Shown piece by piece: positions 44,518 to 54,165 of a stretch of 64,000 bases of DNA (its first letter is position 1; every line of letters begins with the position of its first letter). This DNA comes from Streptomyces hydrogenans. Lineage in GTDB: Bacteria > Actinomycetota > Actinomycetes > Streptomycetales > Streptomycetaceae. Under the pieces are notes generated by a model. The model did not search any database. It worked only from the letters and a program-made list of their open reading frames with translations, and was not told the DNA's origin. Location of the stretch: assembly GCF_014656075.1 (NCBI RefSeq), contig NZ_BNBS01000011.1, forward strand, positions 50,883 to 114,882, read 5' to 3'. The position numbers and the translations under genes are program-made.

Positions 44518-47500
44518 ATGAGCAGCGGAATCGACCAGGACACGTACGCGGTGCTGCGAGACCGCCTCATCGCCCGGGCGGGCGAACTCGCCCGGCGCGC
44601 CGAAGCGCTCAACGAGGCCCGGATCACGGAGTTCGGGTCGGGCGAGATGACCCTGGCGGCCACCCGCCGCATCCGCACCGAGCGCGCCTGCCTGCCCCGG
44701 GACGTCGTCAGCGCGGGTGGCGGCCGGCTGCTCCTCGGCCGGCACACGCCGAGCGCGGGTGACACCGAGCCGTCGGTGGCCGACGTCTTCGCCCTGTACG
44801 ACCGGGACCTGAACCCGCTGCCCGAGGACGCCGTGCCCGGTCTCCTCGACGATCCGGACTTCCGCCGCGAGTTCACGGCCCTGCACCGCTACTTCCGAGG
44901 CGCCCACCTGCTGCGACTGCGGCGGGTGGAGGGCCGCCTCCTCGCCGTGTTCCGGACCGGGGAGAAGGCCGACGACCTCCGCGTGCTGCGCTGGGCGACC
45001 GACTCCTCCGGCGCGACGCGGTTCCTGGACGCCCAGGGGGAGCGGGACCACGTCCTGCCTCCGTCCCAGGAGGTCGAGTGGGTGGAGACGACGCGTGAGG
45101 ACCACGTCCCGGGCCGTTTCCCCCACATCGCGATCGGCGGCCGCCTCTTCGTCTCCACCGTCGGCGGAAGCCTGACCCTCAAGACGGAGAACGACACCGA
45201 GACCCCCGAGGGCGTCCACACCGAACCGGTGGACGAACCCCTCCAGTCCCTGGCCGATGCCGAGGTCGCCCACGCGACCGTCGGCCCCCTGACCGTCGTC
45301 CGCGTACGCCCCTACAAGGAGGAGACCCACCGGCATCTGGTCTTCAACGCCATGACCGGTACCGTGGTCCGCCTCGACGGACTGGGACAGGCGTGCCTGA
45401 GGCTCCCCGACGACGCCGGCCTCGTGTTCCCGGACGGATACTGTCTGGCCTCCGGCCCGTTCAGGACGTTCGACACGGACACCTCAGGGCTCGCGTTCGA
45501 CCACGCGGTCCTCTCGCCCAACGGGGAGGACCTGCTCTTCGTCTTCCACGCCCAGGCCGAGGGCCGCACCCTCCTGCTCCCCTACAACCTCATCCGCAAG
45601 GAGATCGCCGCTCCGGTCTCCTGCCACGGGCACGCGCTCCTCGACGACGGCACGATGGTGGCCCTGCGCACCGGCGACGGCGAACCCGGACGCGTCCACC
45701 CGGTGCAGCTCTGGCGGACGCCGTACGTCGCCGACACCCACGTCACGTCGACCGAGGGCGGCCCCCTGGCACGCATCGGCAACGCCGACCTCGTGCGCGG
45801 AATCTCCGACTGCCTGTCCATCGCCCGGCAGGCCACCGAGCTCACCCCCGCCGGCGAGGTGTACGCGGCGCTGCTCACCGCCTGCACCCGCGCGGCCGAC
45901 GTCCACCACTGGCTGGGGGAGCCGGAGGCAGGTGACCTGCGGGCCCCGCTGGCCGAGCTCCACGACACGCTCACCCAGGTGCTCGACGAGTTCGCCACCG
46001 TGGCGACCCTCCGACGTCAGGCCGCGGAGGCGCTCACGGAGTCCGCCGAGGGGATCGCCCGACTGGTGCGGCGCGTCCGGGGCGAGGCCCCCGCCACGGC
46101 CGAGGAGTGGATCTCCCGCATCACCGAACTGCGCCGCGCGCAGGGACACCTGGTGACCCTCAAGGAGATGCGCTACGTCGATGCGGACGCCGTCGACGCC
46201 CTGGCCGCCGACGTGGAGTCCGACATCCTCTCCGCGGCCCGCAGGGCCGTCGCCTTCCTCGGCCGCGACAGCGCCTTCGCCCCCCACCACGCCGAGGCCG
46301 AGAGCCTGGCCGCCCGGGCCCGGGAGCTGGCCACCGCGGCGGAGGCGGGCCCCGTCGGCGACCGGATCGACGAACAGGCCCTCGCGCTGCGGACCCTCAG
46401 CGAGATCATCACCGGCCTCGACATCGCGGACGCCACCGTCCGCACCTCGATCCTCTCCCGGATCGCCGACGTCCTCGGCGCCCTGAACCGCGCCCGAGCC
46501 GTCCTCACCGCCCGGCGCGCCGAACTCCTCGACCGGGAGGGCGCTGCGGAGTTCGCGGCGGAACTCGCCCTCCTCGGTCAGGCCGTGACCGGCGCCCTCG
46601 CCGCGGCCGACACCCCGGAGGCGTGCGACGACCAGCTCGGCCGCCTGACGGTCCAACTGGAGAACCTGGAAGCCCGCTTCACCGGGTCGGAGCGGTTCCT
46701 GGACGGCCTCGCGGACAAGCGCACGGAGATCCACGACGCCTTCACCGCGCGCAGGCAGTCCCTCCAGGACGCCCGCGCCCGGCGGGCGGAACGACTCACC
46801 GAGTCCGCGGGCCGCGTCCTGGAAGCGATCGGCCGCCGCTCCTCGGCCCTGGCGGGCATCGACGAGGTCCACACGTACTTCGCGTCGGATCCCATGGTCG
46901 TCAAAGTCAGGCGCACGGCGGCGGAACTGCGCGAACTCGGCGACCGGACACGGGCGGAGGAGCTGGAGAGCCGTCTCGCCACCGCCCGTCAGGAAGCCGG
47001 CCGCACCCTGCGGGACCGCGCCGAGCTCTACTCCGACGCGGGTGACACCATCCGGCTCGGCCGGCACCGCTTCGCCGTCAACCGCCAGACCCCCGAGCTG
47101 ACGCTCGTCCCGGCGGGAGACAGCCTCGTCCTCGCGCTGACCGGTACCGACTACCGCGCGCCCGTCACCGACCCGGCCCTCGCGGAGACCCGCCGCTTCT
47201 GGGACCGGCCCCTGCCCTCGGAGTCACCGGGCGTCTACCGGGCCGAACACCTGGCCGCCCGCCTCCTCGCCGACCACGGCGCCGACCGACTCGCCGGGGA
47301 GGACCTCCACGCGCTCGCGCGACGGAGGGCCGAGAGCGCGTACGACGAAGGGTACGAGCCCGGGGTCCACGACCACGACGCGGCGGTCATCCTGGGGCAC
47401 CTGCTCAAGCTGTACGCGACCGCAGGCGTGCTCGGCCACTCCGGCCGTGCCCGGGCGGCGGCTCAGCTTCACTGGTCCCTCACCGCCACCGCCGCCGACC

Positions 47501-49374
47501 GCGCACAGTGGACCGAGCGGGCGATCTCCCTGACCCACGCCCGCGACCTCTTCGACACGCCCTCCGCGCTCGACGGACTGCGCCGCGCCCTCACCCAGGA
47601 GATCGGGGATCCGGCCGCCGCCACGTACCTCGTCGACGAACTGGGCGCCGAGCCCGCGGGCTTCGCCCTGTCCGCACCGGCTCGCGCCCTCCTGGAGAAG
47701 TTCCACCGGGCAGTGGCCACCTCCCCGTACGAGGCGTCCCTCGCCGCCCTCGCGGCCCCGGACACCCGTCGACAGCACGTCGAGGCATGGCTCGGCGCCT
47801 ACCTGTCGGCGTCGGGCGAGTCCGTCGACGAGGACGTGCTCGCCGAGGCGGTCGCCGTCGAACTCTGCCCCGGCCTCGAACGGTACGATGCCGACGGCCC
47901 GACCACGGCGCACGCCACCGGCCTGCTCGGGAGCCACCCCCGGATGCGGGACCACGCCCTGGAACTCCGGCTCGACGAGTTCCTGGCCCGGACCGAGGAC
48001 TTCGCACGCGACGACGTACCCGCTCACCGCGCCTACCAGCAGCGGCGTACGGCCCTCATCGAGCAGGAGCGCGCCCGGCTGCGCGTGGACGAACACCGCC
48101 CCCGGGTCATGGCGTCCTTCGTCCGCAACCGGCTCGTCGACGAGGTCTACCTGCCCCTCATCGGCGACAACCTGGCCAAGCAGCTGGGTGCGGCGGGCGA
48201 CGCCAAGCGGAGCGACTCCCACGGCCTGCTCCTGCTCCTGTCACCGCCCGGGTACGGAAAGACCACGCTGATCGAGTACGTCGCCGACCGACTCGGCCTG
48301 CTCCTCGTCAGGATCGACGGCCCCGCCCTCGGGCGGCGGACGGTCTCCCTCGACCCCGCCGAGGCTCCCGACGCGACAGCCCGAAGGGAACTGGGGAAGA
48401 TCGCCTTCGCCCTCGCGGCGGGCAACAACGTCCTGCTGTACGTCGACGACATCCAGCACTGCTCACCGGAGTTCCTGCAGAAGTTCATCCCCCTCTGCGA
48501 CGCCACCCGGACCCTGAACGGCCACGACCTGCGCGGCAAGCGCTTCGCCGTCTGCATGGCCGGCAACCCCTTCACCGAGTCCGGTCACGCCTTCCGTGTC
48601 CCCGACATGCTCGCCAATCGCGCCGACGTGTGGAACCTCGGCGACGTCCTCACCGGCAAGGAGGACGCCTTCGCCCTCAGCTTCGTCGAGAACGCCCTCA
48701 CCTCCCACCCCCTCCTCGCCCCGCTCGCCGCCCGCGACCGCGCCGACGTGGAACTCCTCGTCCGCCTCGCGGCCGGGGACCCGACCGCCCGCCGCGACCG
48801 GCTCACCCACCCCTACGCCCCGGCCGAGACCGACCGGATCCTGGCGGTCCTGCGCCACCTGCTGACCGCCCGCGAGACCGTCCTGGCCGTCAACGCGGAG
48901 TACATCGCCTCCGCCGCCCGCTCCGACGAGGCCCGTACCGAACCGGCCTTCCGGCTCCAGGGCTCGTACCGCACCATGAACAGGATCGCGGCCCGCCTCT
49001 CGCCCGCCATGAACGACGCCGAACTCGCCGCGGTCATCCACGACCACTACACCGCCGAGGCCCAGACCCTCACCACCGACGCCGAGGCCAACCTCCTCAA
49101 GCTCGCCGCACTCCGCGGCGCCCTCACCCCGGACCAGGCCGCCCGCTGGACGGAGATCACCGCCGCCCACGCCCGCACCCGGGCACTCGGGGGCGCACCC
49201 GACGAACCCCTGTCCCGGGCGGTCGCCGCCCTCGGCCTGCTCGCCGACCGCATCACCGCGGTCGAGGCGGCGATCGACCGGGCGACGGGCTCCTGCCACC
49301 TGCCCGCGCGCCGCACCGGCCGTCACGCCGCACCGCCTGAGGGCGCATCCGCCCCCGGGCACGACCAGAACTGA
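44518..49374 (+). CDS. Giant AAA+ ATPase (DUF3686-type, 'DNA repair ATPase' family)
   Basis: 1,618-residue protein. The N-terminal 400 residues are beta-rich with repeated short strands, as in a propeller (GRLFVSTVGGSL, HLVFNAMTGTVVRLDG, DDLLFVFHAQAEGRTLLL-like segments). Residues about 430-880 are helical and coiled. The C-terminal AAA+ module has Walker A PPGYGKTTLIEYVA (about 1243), Walker B LLYVDDIQHC (about 1309), the sensor CMAGNPFTESG and the Arg-finger region VPDMLANRADVWNLGDV. Databases usually call this family a DNA repair ATPase without proof. Its place next to a flotillin suggests work at the membrane. The start ATG has AGAGG close by. Confidence 0.85.
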   Translation: MSSGIDQDTYAVLRDRLIARAGELARRAEALNEARITEFGSGEMTLAATRRIRTERACLPRDVVSAGGGRLLLGRHTPSAGDTEPSVADVFALYDRDLNPLPEDAVPGLLDDPDFRREFTALHRYFRGAHLLRLRRVEGRLLAVFRTGEKADDLRVLRWATDSSGATRFLDAQGERDHVLPPSQEVEWVETTREDHVPGRFPHIAIGGRLFVSTVGGSLTLKTENDTETPEGVHTEPVDEPLQSLADAEVAHATVGPLTVVRVRPYKEETHRHLVFNAMTGTVVRLDGLGQACLRLPDDAGLVFPDGYCLASGPFRTFDTDTSGLAFDHAVLSPNGEDLLFVFHAQAEGRTLLLPYNLIRKEIAAPVSCHGHALLDDGTMVALRTGDGEPGRVHPVQLWRTPYVADTHVTSTEGGPLARIGNADLVRGISDCLSIARQATELTPAGEVYAALLTACTRAADVHHWLGEPEAGDLRAPLAELHDTLTQVLDEFATVATLRRQAAEALTESAEGIARLVRRVRGEAPATAEEWISRITELRRAQGHLVTLKEMRYVDADAVDALAADVESDILSAARRAVAFLGRDSAFAPHHAEAESLAARARELATAAEAGPVGDRIDEQALALRTLSEIITGLDIADATVRTSILSRIADVLGALNRARAVLTARRAELLDREGAAEFAAELALLGQAVTGALAAADTPEACDDQLGRLTVQLENLEARFTGSERFLDGLADKRTEIHDAFTARRQSLQDARARRAERLTESAGRVLEAIGRRSSALAGIDEVHTYFASDPMVVKVRRTAAELRELGDRTRAEELESRLATARQEAGRTLRDRAELYSDAGDTIRLGRHRFAVNRQTPELTLVPAGDSLVLALTGTDYRAPVTDPALAETRRFWDRPLPSESPGVYRAEHLAARLLADHGADRLAGEDLHALARRRAESAYDEGYEPGVHDHDAAVILGHLLKLYATAGVLGHSGRARAAAQLHWSLTATAADRAQWTERAISLTHARDLFDTPSALDGLRRALTQEIGDPAAATYLVDELGAEPAGFALSAPARALLEKFHRAVATSPYEASLAALAAPDTRRQHVEAWLGAYLSASGESVDEDVLAEAVAVELCPGLERYDADGPTTAHATGLLGSHPRMRDHALELRLDEFLARTEDFARDDVPAHRAYQQRRTALIEQERARLRVDEHRPRVMASFVRNRLVDEVYLPLIGDNLAKQLGAAGDAKRSDSHGLLLLLSPPGYGKTTLIEYVADRLGLLLVRIDGPALGRRTVSLDPAEAPDATARRELGKIAFALAAGNNVLLYVDDIQHCSPEFLQKFIPLCDATRTLNGHDLRGKRFAVCMAGNPFTESGHAFRVPDMLANRADVWNLGDVLTGKEDAFALSFVENALTSHPLLAPLAARDRADVELLVRLAAGDPTARRDRLTHPYAPAETDRILAVLRHLLTARETVLAVNAEYIASAARSDEARTEPAFRLQGSYRTMNRIAARLSPAMNDAELAAVIHDHYTAEAQTLTTDAEANLLKLAALRGALTPDQAARWTEITAAHARTRALGGAPDEPLSRAVAALGLLADRITAVEAAIDRATGSCHLPARRTGRHAAPPEGASAPGHDQN

Positions 49375-49412
49375 AGCGAAGGCCGACCGGACGCGCTGTC
49401 CCGAGTCGCCCG

Positions 49413-52349
49413 TCATTCGGTGACGCGGACCGCGAGGGCCGGGCGGATGGCGGCCGCGCGGCGGGCGGGCCCGATCGTGGCCAGGAGCGACGCGACGAAG
49501 GTGGCTGCCGCCAGGCCGCCGACGCCGGCCCACTCGACGGGGAACCCTCCTTCGAGACCCTCGAACGCGGCGCTGTTCCGGTACATCAGCCAGGTCGTCA
49601 GCACGCCCAGCAGGGATCCGAGCGCGATGCCCTCCACCGCGACGAAGGCGCTTTCCCACAGGAAGGACCGCTGGACGGTCCGCGCCCGGAAGCCGAGGGC
49701 CCGGAGGACGCCGATGGTGCGGCGGCGTTCGCGTACGGCCCGGACCATGACGACGCCGAGGCCGGTGATGCCCACGCCGAGGCCCAGGACGAGGAAGCCC
49801 TGCATGAGGCGGAAGAAGGCGGTGCTGGAATCGAACTGGCGTCGGAGGTCCGATTCGATGGGTGTGGCGACCAGGCTGGACGAGAGCTGCTCGCCCTGCA
49901 GTCGGGTCGCCAGGGCGTCGGGGGAGGTGCCGGGGCTGGTTCTCACCAGTGCGGAGGCGTTCTGCGCCTGGGTGCCGAACAGCTCGCGCGTGGCCCGCTC
50001 GCTCATCACCACGGGGTAGGTGGTCGAACTGGCGCCGGTGCCCGGGTAGAAGACCAGCCCGTTGCTGAGCACGCCGGCGATGACCTTCTGTTCGCTGCGG
50101 CCCGTCCGGGGATCCGTCAGGGTGAGGGTGTCCCCGGGGTCGTAGTAGTCGCCGGCCGGGCCGCCGGTGCTGCCGAAGAAGCCGTCGAGCACGACGTAGC
50201 GGGGGTCGGAGGCGAGAGCCCGCCATACCGCGGGGTCGTCGGCCAGGCCGGGCAGCCGCTCGCGGAACGTGATGCCGGTGATGGCCCCGTCGGGTACGCC
50301 GACGACGGCACTGTCCAGCGGTCGGGGGCCGCGGCCACCCGGATCGGTGGCCCGCCCGGTGGCGTTGAGCAGCGGTGTCACGGCGGAGACACCGGCGGCC
50401 GACGGGCCGCCACGCAGATCGGAGAAGAGGCGGTCGCCCGCGACCTCGGGGTTGTAGTCGAGGCGCAGGGAGTATCCGGCGGTGGCGTCGGCGACGACTC
50501 CGTCGACGCCGGCGCGGAGGATGCCCGAGATCTCCGTCAGGAGCACGAGCACGAACACGATCAGGGTGTACATCACCAGCGTCGCGCCGGTCCTGAATCG
50601 CTTGGCCAAGGGGTACGCGACGGCGAGCCGTGCCGCCAGGCCGCCTTCCGTCGGGCGCTGGAGGAGCCGTCGTACGGGACGGAGCAGGGTCTTCTGGTTG
50701 TCGCTGACGAGCACCACGGCGGAGAAGGCGGCCAGGGCTCCTTGGACGACGTACACGGACATGGAGGGCGTGTCGAAGATCCGGGGGCGGATGACGGGAG
50801 CGAGGAGCGTCCAGGCGAGTACGGCTCCCGCGACCAGGGTGGTGACCGTGTGCCGGGGGAGGACACGCAGGAGCGCCGGGGCTGCGAAGGCGAGGGCGAG
50901 CGCCGGCATGAGGTACGTGGCGTCCGGTTGGCTGCGCGCCACGGCCGGGACGGCCACGAACGCGCACAGGACGGCCAAGGCGGTGGAGACCGCGAGCAGA
51001 CGGCGGCGCGGCTCTCGTCCGGGCGTGGCGGGAAGGTCGCGGATCGCGGCGATGATGTTGAACCTGCTGATGCGCACGCTGGTCGCGAGGATCGCGGCGA
51101 AGGCGATGAGCAGGCCCATGGCCAGTCCGTTGAGGACGCTGGTGGGAGTGATCGCGAACGCGATGCGGATGCTGCTGCCACCGACCGACCAGCCCTGGAA
51201 GATCTGCGCGGCCACCACGGCGACGCCCCAGCCGACGGCCACCCCGATGGCCACGCCCGGCACCGCGGACAGCAACGCGTAGGTCGCCCCTTCGAGGGTG
51301 AAGGACCCGACCAGCCGCGAGCGCTTCATCCCGACGGCCCGCACCATGCCCATCTGGGATTTCCGCTCCTCGCCGAGCATCACGAAGATGTTCACCAGCA
51401 GGAGCGCGCCCGCGATGATGCTGAAGCTGCCGATCATGAGGAACAGGGCTCCGAGGGAGTCCCCGGCCTGTTCGGCGTCCCGCAGGACCGTGTGCTTCGG
51501 AGCGTCGATCGTCGCCCGGTCGGCGAGCGGGCCCAGAGCCTGGCGGATGTCGGTGGTCACACGGTCGGTCAGGGCTTCGCCGCGCTCGACGCCGCCCCGG
51601 TTGGACACGAAGGTGACCGAGCGCGGCTCCGTGCCCGCGGCCCGGGCGGCGGAGTCCAGGGCCCGCGGTGGCAGGAAGACGTCGCGGTTCAGCCTGCCGC
51701 CGAGGCCCACACCGGCGAGGCCCCGCTCCGGCACCACACGCTCGACCCGGTACGTCTGGGGTGCGCCGAACAGGTACACCGTGATCGGGTCGCCGGCTCC
51801 CACGCTCAGGGACCGGGCCAGCGGCTCGTTGACCACGACATGACCGGGCTTCGGGTTCGGTCCGCCGAGACCGGAGTCGCCACCTGGCGCGCCGAACCGC
51901 GACGCCTCGCCGAAGTCCATCTGCCAGGCCAGGACGCGCGGCTCGGCGACCGTCCGGCCACCGGTACGGCTGACGGCCGATGCCTGCGCGGCCCCGGCGT
52001 GCAGAACACCGTCGACATCGGGATCGCCGACCAGGCCGGCCAGTCGTTCCGTGACGACGCGCCCGGTCGGTCCAGGGGGTGCGACGACGCGCTCGTCCAC
52101 CGGCCCCAGAGTGCGGTACGCCTCCTGGCGCACGGAGAAGTTCAGGGTGTCACCGACGACGAGGGCGCCGATGACGATGGCCGTGCCGAGCATCGACCCG
52201 CCGATCACCAGCGCCGCCTCGGTGCGCCGGCGGGCGACCTGCCGGAACGCCAGCCGTCGTGACACCGGCTGCCGGACGGCCACCAGCACCAGGGCCGCGA
52301 GGGCGAGCGCGAGGGCGCCGAGCAACGGGACGAGGAGGTTCGGGTACAT
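49413..52349 (-). CDS. FtsX-family ABC transporter permease
   Basis: 978-residue membrane protein with an N-terminal helix, a large extracellular part, one FtsX unit at about 305-430 (FLMIGSFSIIAGALLLVNIFVMLGEERK, VGMKRSRLVGSFTLEG), more helices at about 450-600, a second outer domain and the C-terminal FtsX unit (about 845-975: RRRTIGVLRALGFRARTVQRSFLWE). Such permeases work as mechanotransmitters or move lipids or peptides out of the membrane. Its ATPase gene ends two bases upstream, so the two form one unit. Confidence 0.92.
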   Translation of the reverse strand: MYPNLLVPLLGALALALAALVLVAVRQPVSRRLAFRQVARRRTEAALVIGGSMLGTAIVIGALVVGDTLNFSVRQEAYRTLGPVDERVVAPPGPTGRVVTERLAGLVGDPDVDGVLHAGAAQASAVSRTGGRTVAEPRVLAWQMDFGEASRFGAPGGDSGLGGPNPKPGHVVVNEPLARSLSVGAGDPITVYLFGAPQTYRVERVVPERGLAGVGLGGRLNRDVFLPPRALDSAARAAGTEPRSVTFVSNRGGVERGEALTDRVTTDIRQALGPLADRATIDAPKHTVLRDAEQAGDSLGALFLMIGSFSIIAGALLLVNIFVMLGEERKSQMGMVRAVGMKRSRLVGSFTLEGATYALLSAVPGVAIGVAVGWGVAVVAAQIFQGWSVGGSSIRIAFAITPTSVLNGLAMGLLIAFAAILATSVRISRFNIIAAIRDLPATPGREPRRRLLAVSTALAVLCAFVAVPAVARSQPDATYLMPALALAFAAPALLRVLPRHTVTTLVAGAVLAWTLLAPVIRPRIFDTPSMSVYVVQGALAAFSAVVLVSDNQKTLLRPVRRLLQRPTEGGLAARLAVAYPLAKRFRTGATLVMYTLIVFVLVLLTEISGILRAGVDGVVADATAGYSLRLDYNPEVAGDRLFSDLRGGPSAAGVSAVTPLLNATGRATDPGGRGPRPLDSAVVGVPDGAITGITFRERLPGLADDPAVWRALASDPRYVVLDGFFGSTGGPAGDYYDPGDTLTLTDPRTGRSEQKVIAGVLSNGLVFYPGTGASSTTYPVVMSERATRELFGTQAQNASALVRTSPGTSPDALATRLQGEQLSSSLVATPIESDLRRQFDSSTAFFRLMQGFLVLGLGVGITGLGVVMVRAVRERRRTIGVLRALGFRARTVQRSFLWESAFVAVEGIALGSLLGVLTTWLMYRNSAAFEGLEGGFPVEWAGVGGLAAATFVASLLATIGPARRAAAIRPALAVRVTE

Positions 52350-52351
52350 GG

Positions 52352-53098
52352 TCAGCCCCGGGGGAGGTCACGGATCGCGGCCGGAGCGGTGACGGCCCGG
52401 CGGACGTCGTCGACCAGCTGCCCGTCGCGCATCCGGATCAGCCGGGGGGCACGCGCGCCGATGGCGCTGTCGTGCGTGACCAGGACGATGGTCTGGCCCT
52501 CGTCCTGGTTGAGTTCGCACAGCAGGTCCATGATCTGGTCCGCCATCGCGCTGTCCAGGTTGCCCGTCGGTTCGTCCGCCCAGACGATGGCCGGGCTTCC
52601 GGAGAGGGCGCGGGCGATGGTCACCCGCTGCTGTTCACCGCCGGACATCTCGCTCGGCCGGTGCTCGACCCGGTGACCGAGACCCACCCGGTCGAGCATG
52701 TCCAGGGCTCTGCGGCGCGCCTCGCGCGGCCGGGTGCCCACGAGCAGCAGGGGCAGTTCGACGTTCTCCACGGCGGAGAAGACGGGGATGAGGTTGAACG
52801 CCTGGAAGACGAATCCCATGGTGTGGGCCCGGTGCTCCGTGCGCGCGGCGTCCGACATGGCGAAGAGGTCGTGGCCGTCGATCTCCACCCGACCGCCGTC
52901 GATGTCGTCGAGTCCCGACAGACAGTTCAGCAGCGTGGTCTTTCCGGAGCCGGACGGACCCATGACCGCGACCATCTCGCCGCGGCGTACGAGGAGGTCC
53001 AGGTCGAGCAGGGCGGTGACCGCGACGGAGCCCGTCCGGTAGATCTTGCGCACCCCGGTGGCGACGAGGAGTGCCCGGTCGGTGTTCATGGTGTCCAT
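52352..53098 (-). CDS. ABC transporter ATP-binding protein (LolD/MacB type)
   Basis: 248-residue ATPase partner of the FtsX permease. Walker A GPSGSGKTT, Q-loop FVFQAFNLIPVFSAVENVELP, signature MSGGEQQRVTIARAL, Walker B VWADEPTGNLD and the H-loop THD are all present. ATG 53098 is chosen over MNTDRA at 53089 because GGAGG lies five bases upstream. The promoter region is shared with the divergent SHOCT gene and contains one of the 15-bp dormancy-type boxes. Confidence 0.95.
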   Translation of the reverse strand: MDTMNTDRALLVATGVRKIYRTGSVAVTALLDLDLLVRRGEMVAVMGPSGSGKTTLLNCLSGLDDIDGGRVEIDGHDLFAMSDAARTEHRAHTMGFVFQAFNLIPVFSAVENVELPLLLVGTRPREARRRALDMLDRVGLGHRVEHRPSEMSGGEQQRVTIARALSGSPAIVWADEPTGNLDSAMADQIMDLLCELNQDEGQTIVLVTHDSAIGARAPRLIRMRDGQLVDDVRRAVTAPAAIRDLPRG

Positions 53099-53303
53099 TC
53101 CAACCTCCGGAGGAAGCGCCGCACTACGGCCGCCCGGGCCCGACAAGGGGCCGAAGGGCCCCATCGCCGGGACCCTGGGAGGCCCGCTTCGAGCGGTCTG
53201 CCGAGGCTGTCGACCGGCGCGGTCCGCCGGCGCGGGCGGACATCCGCCGTCAGACGTCCGCTGCGGCTCGGGCGCGTCTTCCGTACCCGCTCGGCCCTCA
53301 GGG

Positions 53304-53318
53304 GGGACCGACCGGCCC
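53304..53318. promoter_or_regulatory. Dormancy-type 15-bp palindrome (box 1)
   Basis: GGGACCGACCGGCCC, 103 bases before the SHOCT gene and 205 from the divergent ABC gene. It belongs to a set of five similar boxes in this region. The gap 53099-53414 contains no gene apart from this box. Confidence 0.6.
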
Positions 53319-53420
53319 TGTGCGGGGAGCGTCGGCCGGCGCACCGTGGGGAACGGAAGCCGGCACGGTCGCGGATGTGCTCTGCCAGGACCGTGTCGGC
53401 CGTCGGGAGAGTGAGTGGCC

Positions 53421-53678
53421 ATGATGTTCTGGTACGGCGACGGCATGAACGGATGGGGCTGGTTCGCCATGTCCGCAGGAATGATCCTCTTCTGGGGCCT
53501 TCTGATCACAGCCGTCGTGTTGATCTTCCGCACGCTGGACCGGGCCGCGGAACGGCCGGCGCGTCAGGACCGCCCCGCGGGACCGGAGCGGATCCTCGGT
53601 GAGCGGCTGGCCCGCGGTGAGATCGACGAGGAGGAGTACCGAAGGCGGCTGAGCGCCCTGCGAAGCGGCGAGCCGTAG
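53421..53678 (+). CDS. Small SHOCT-domain membrane protein
   Basis: 85-residue protein: one membrane helix (about 12-35, MSAGMILFWGLLITAVVLIFR) after a Trp/Gly-rich N-terminus (MMFWYGDGMNGWGW), then a C-terminal SHOCT motif RILGERLARGEIDEEEYRRRLSAL. This is a common Streptomyces architecture of unknown role, often found among stress genes. ATG 53421 gives the usual N-terminus; GTG 53415 has somewhat better spacing to GGGAG. A dormancy-type box lies upstream. Confidence 0.82.
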   Translation: MMFWYGDGMNGWGWFAMSAGMILFWGLLITAVVLIFRTLDRAAERPARQDRPAGPERILGERLARGEIDEEEYRRRLSALRSGEP

Positions 53679-54165
53679 ACCGCGCCGTGAGAGGCCACCG
53701 GGACGCGGGAGCGACGCGCCCGGTGACCCGGGAGCACGGCCCGTCGGACGCACGCGGAGCCGCAGGGTCGGCACGAGGCGCTGGAGCGGGCGGGCGCGGC
53801 CGACCCCGGGCAACCCGGTGGACGGGCGTCCCGGGGCGCGGTGGCGGGGGGACCGCCGGGGACGAGGGGCGCGACGGCGAGATCGTGGCACCGCACCACG
53901 AGGACGGGAGCCCGCCCTCCGACGCCCGTCGGTCGGACACCGGCAAGGTCACCCTCGCCTTCCCCGGTCCCGACGCACGCGTCCAGCACTTCTCCCGCTC
54001 CGGCCGGGCGGCTGCGTCACGGCGGTGGAAGGGGCACGGGCGCCGTCGTGCGGGTGTCCCGGCACCGAGGGGCGGTCCGGAGGGGCCCGATCGGCCCTGT
54101 CCTCCCCTCCGCGACAGTGCGAGCGTGACAGCAGACCCTCACGTGACCGAAAGGCGGTGGGCAGG
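53679..54165. other. Non-coding gap before the first universal stress gene
   Basis: 487 bases without a convincing gene; open frames here lack ribosome binding sites and recognisable sequence. The only clear element is the 15-bp box at 54083-54097. Confidence 0.4.
54083..54097. promoter_or_regulatory. Dormancy-type 15-bp palindrome (box 2)
   Basis: GGGCCCGATCGGCCC, 69 bases before the universal stress gene at 54166. It is the most symmetrical of the set. Confidence 0.65.
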
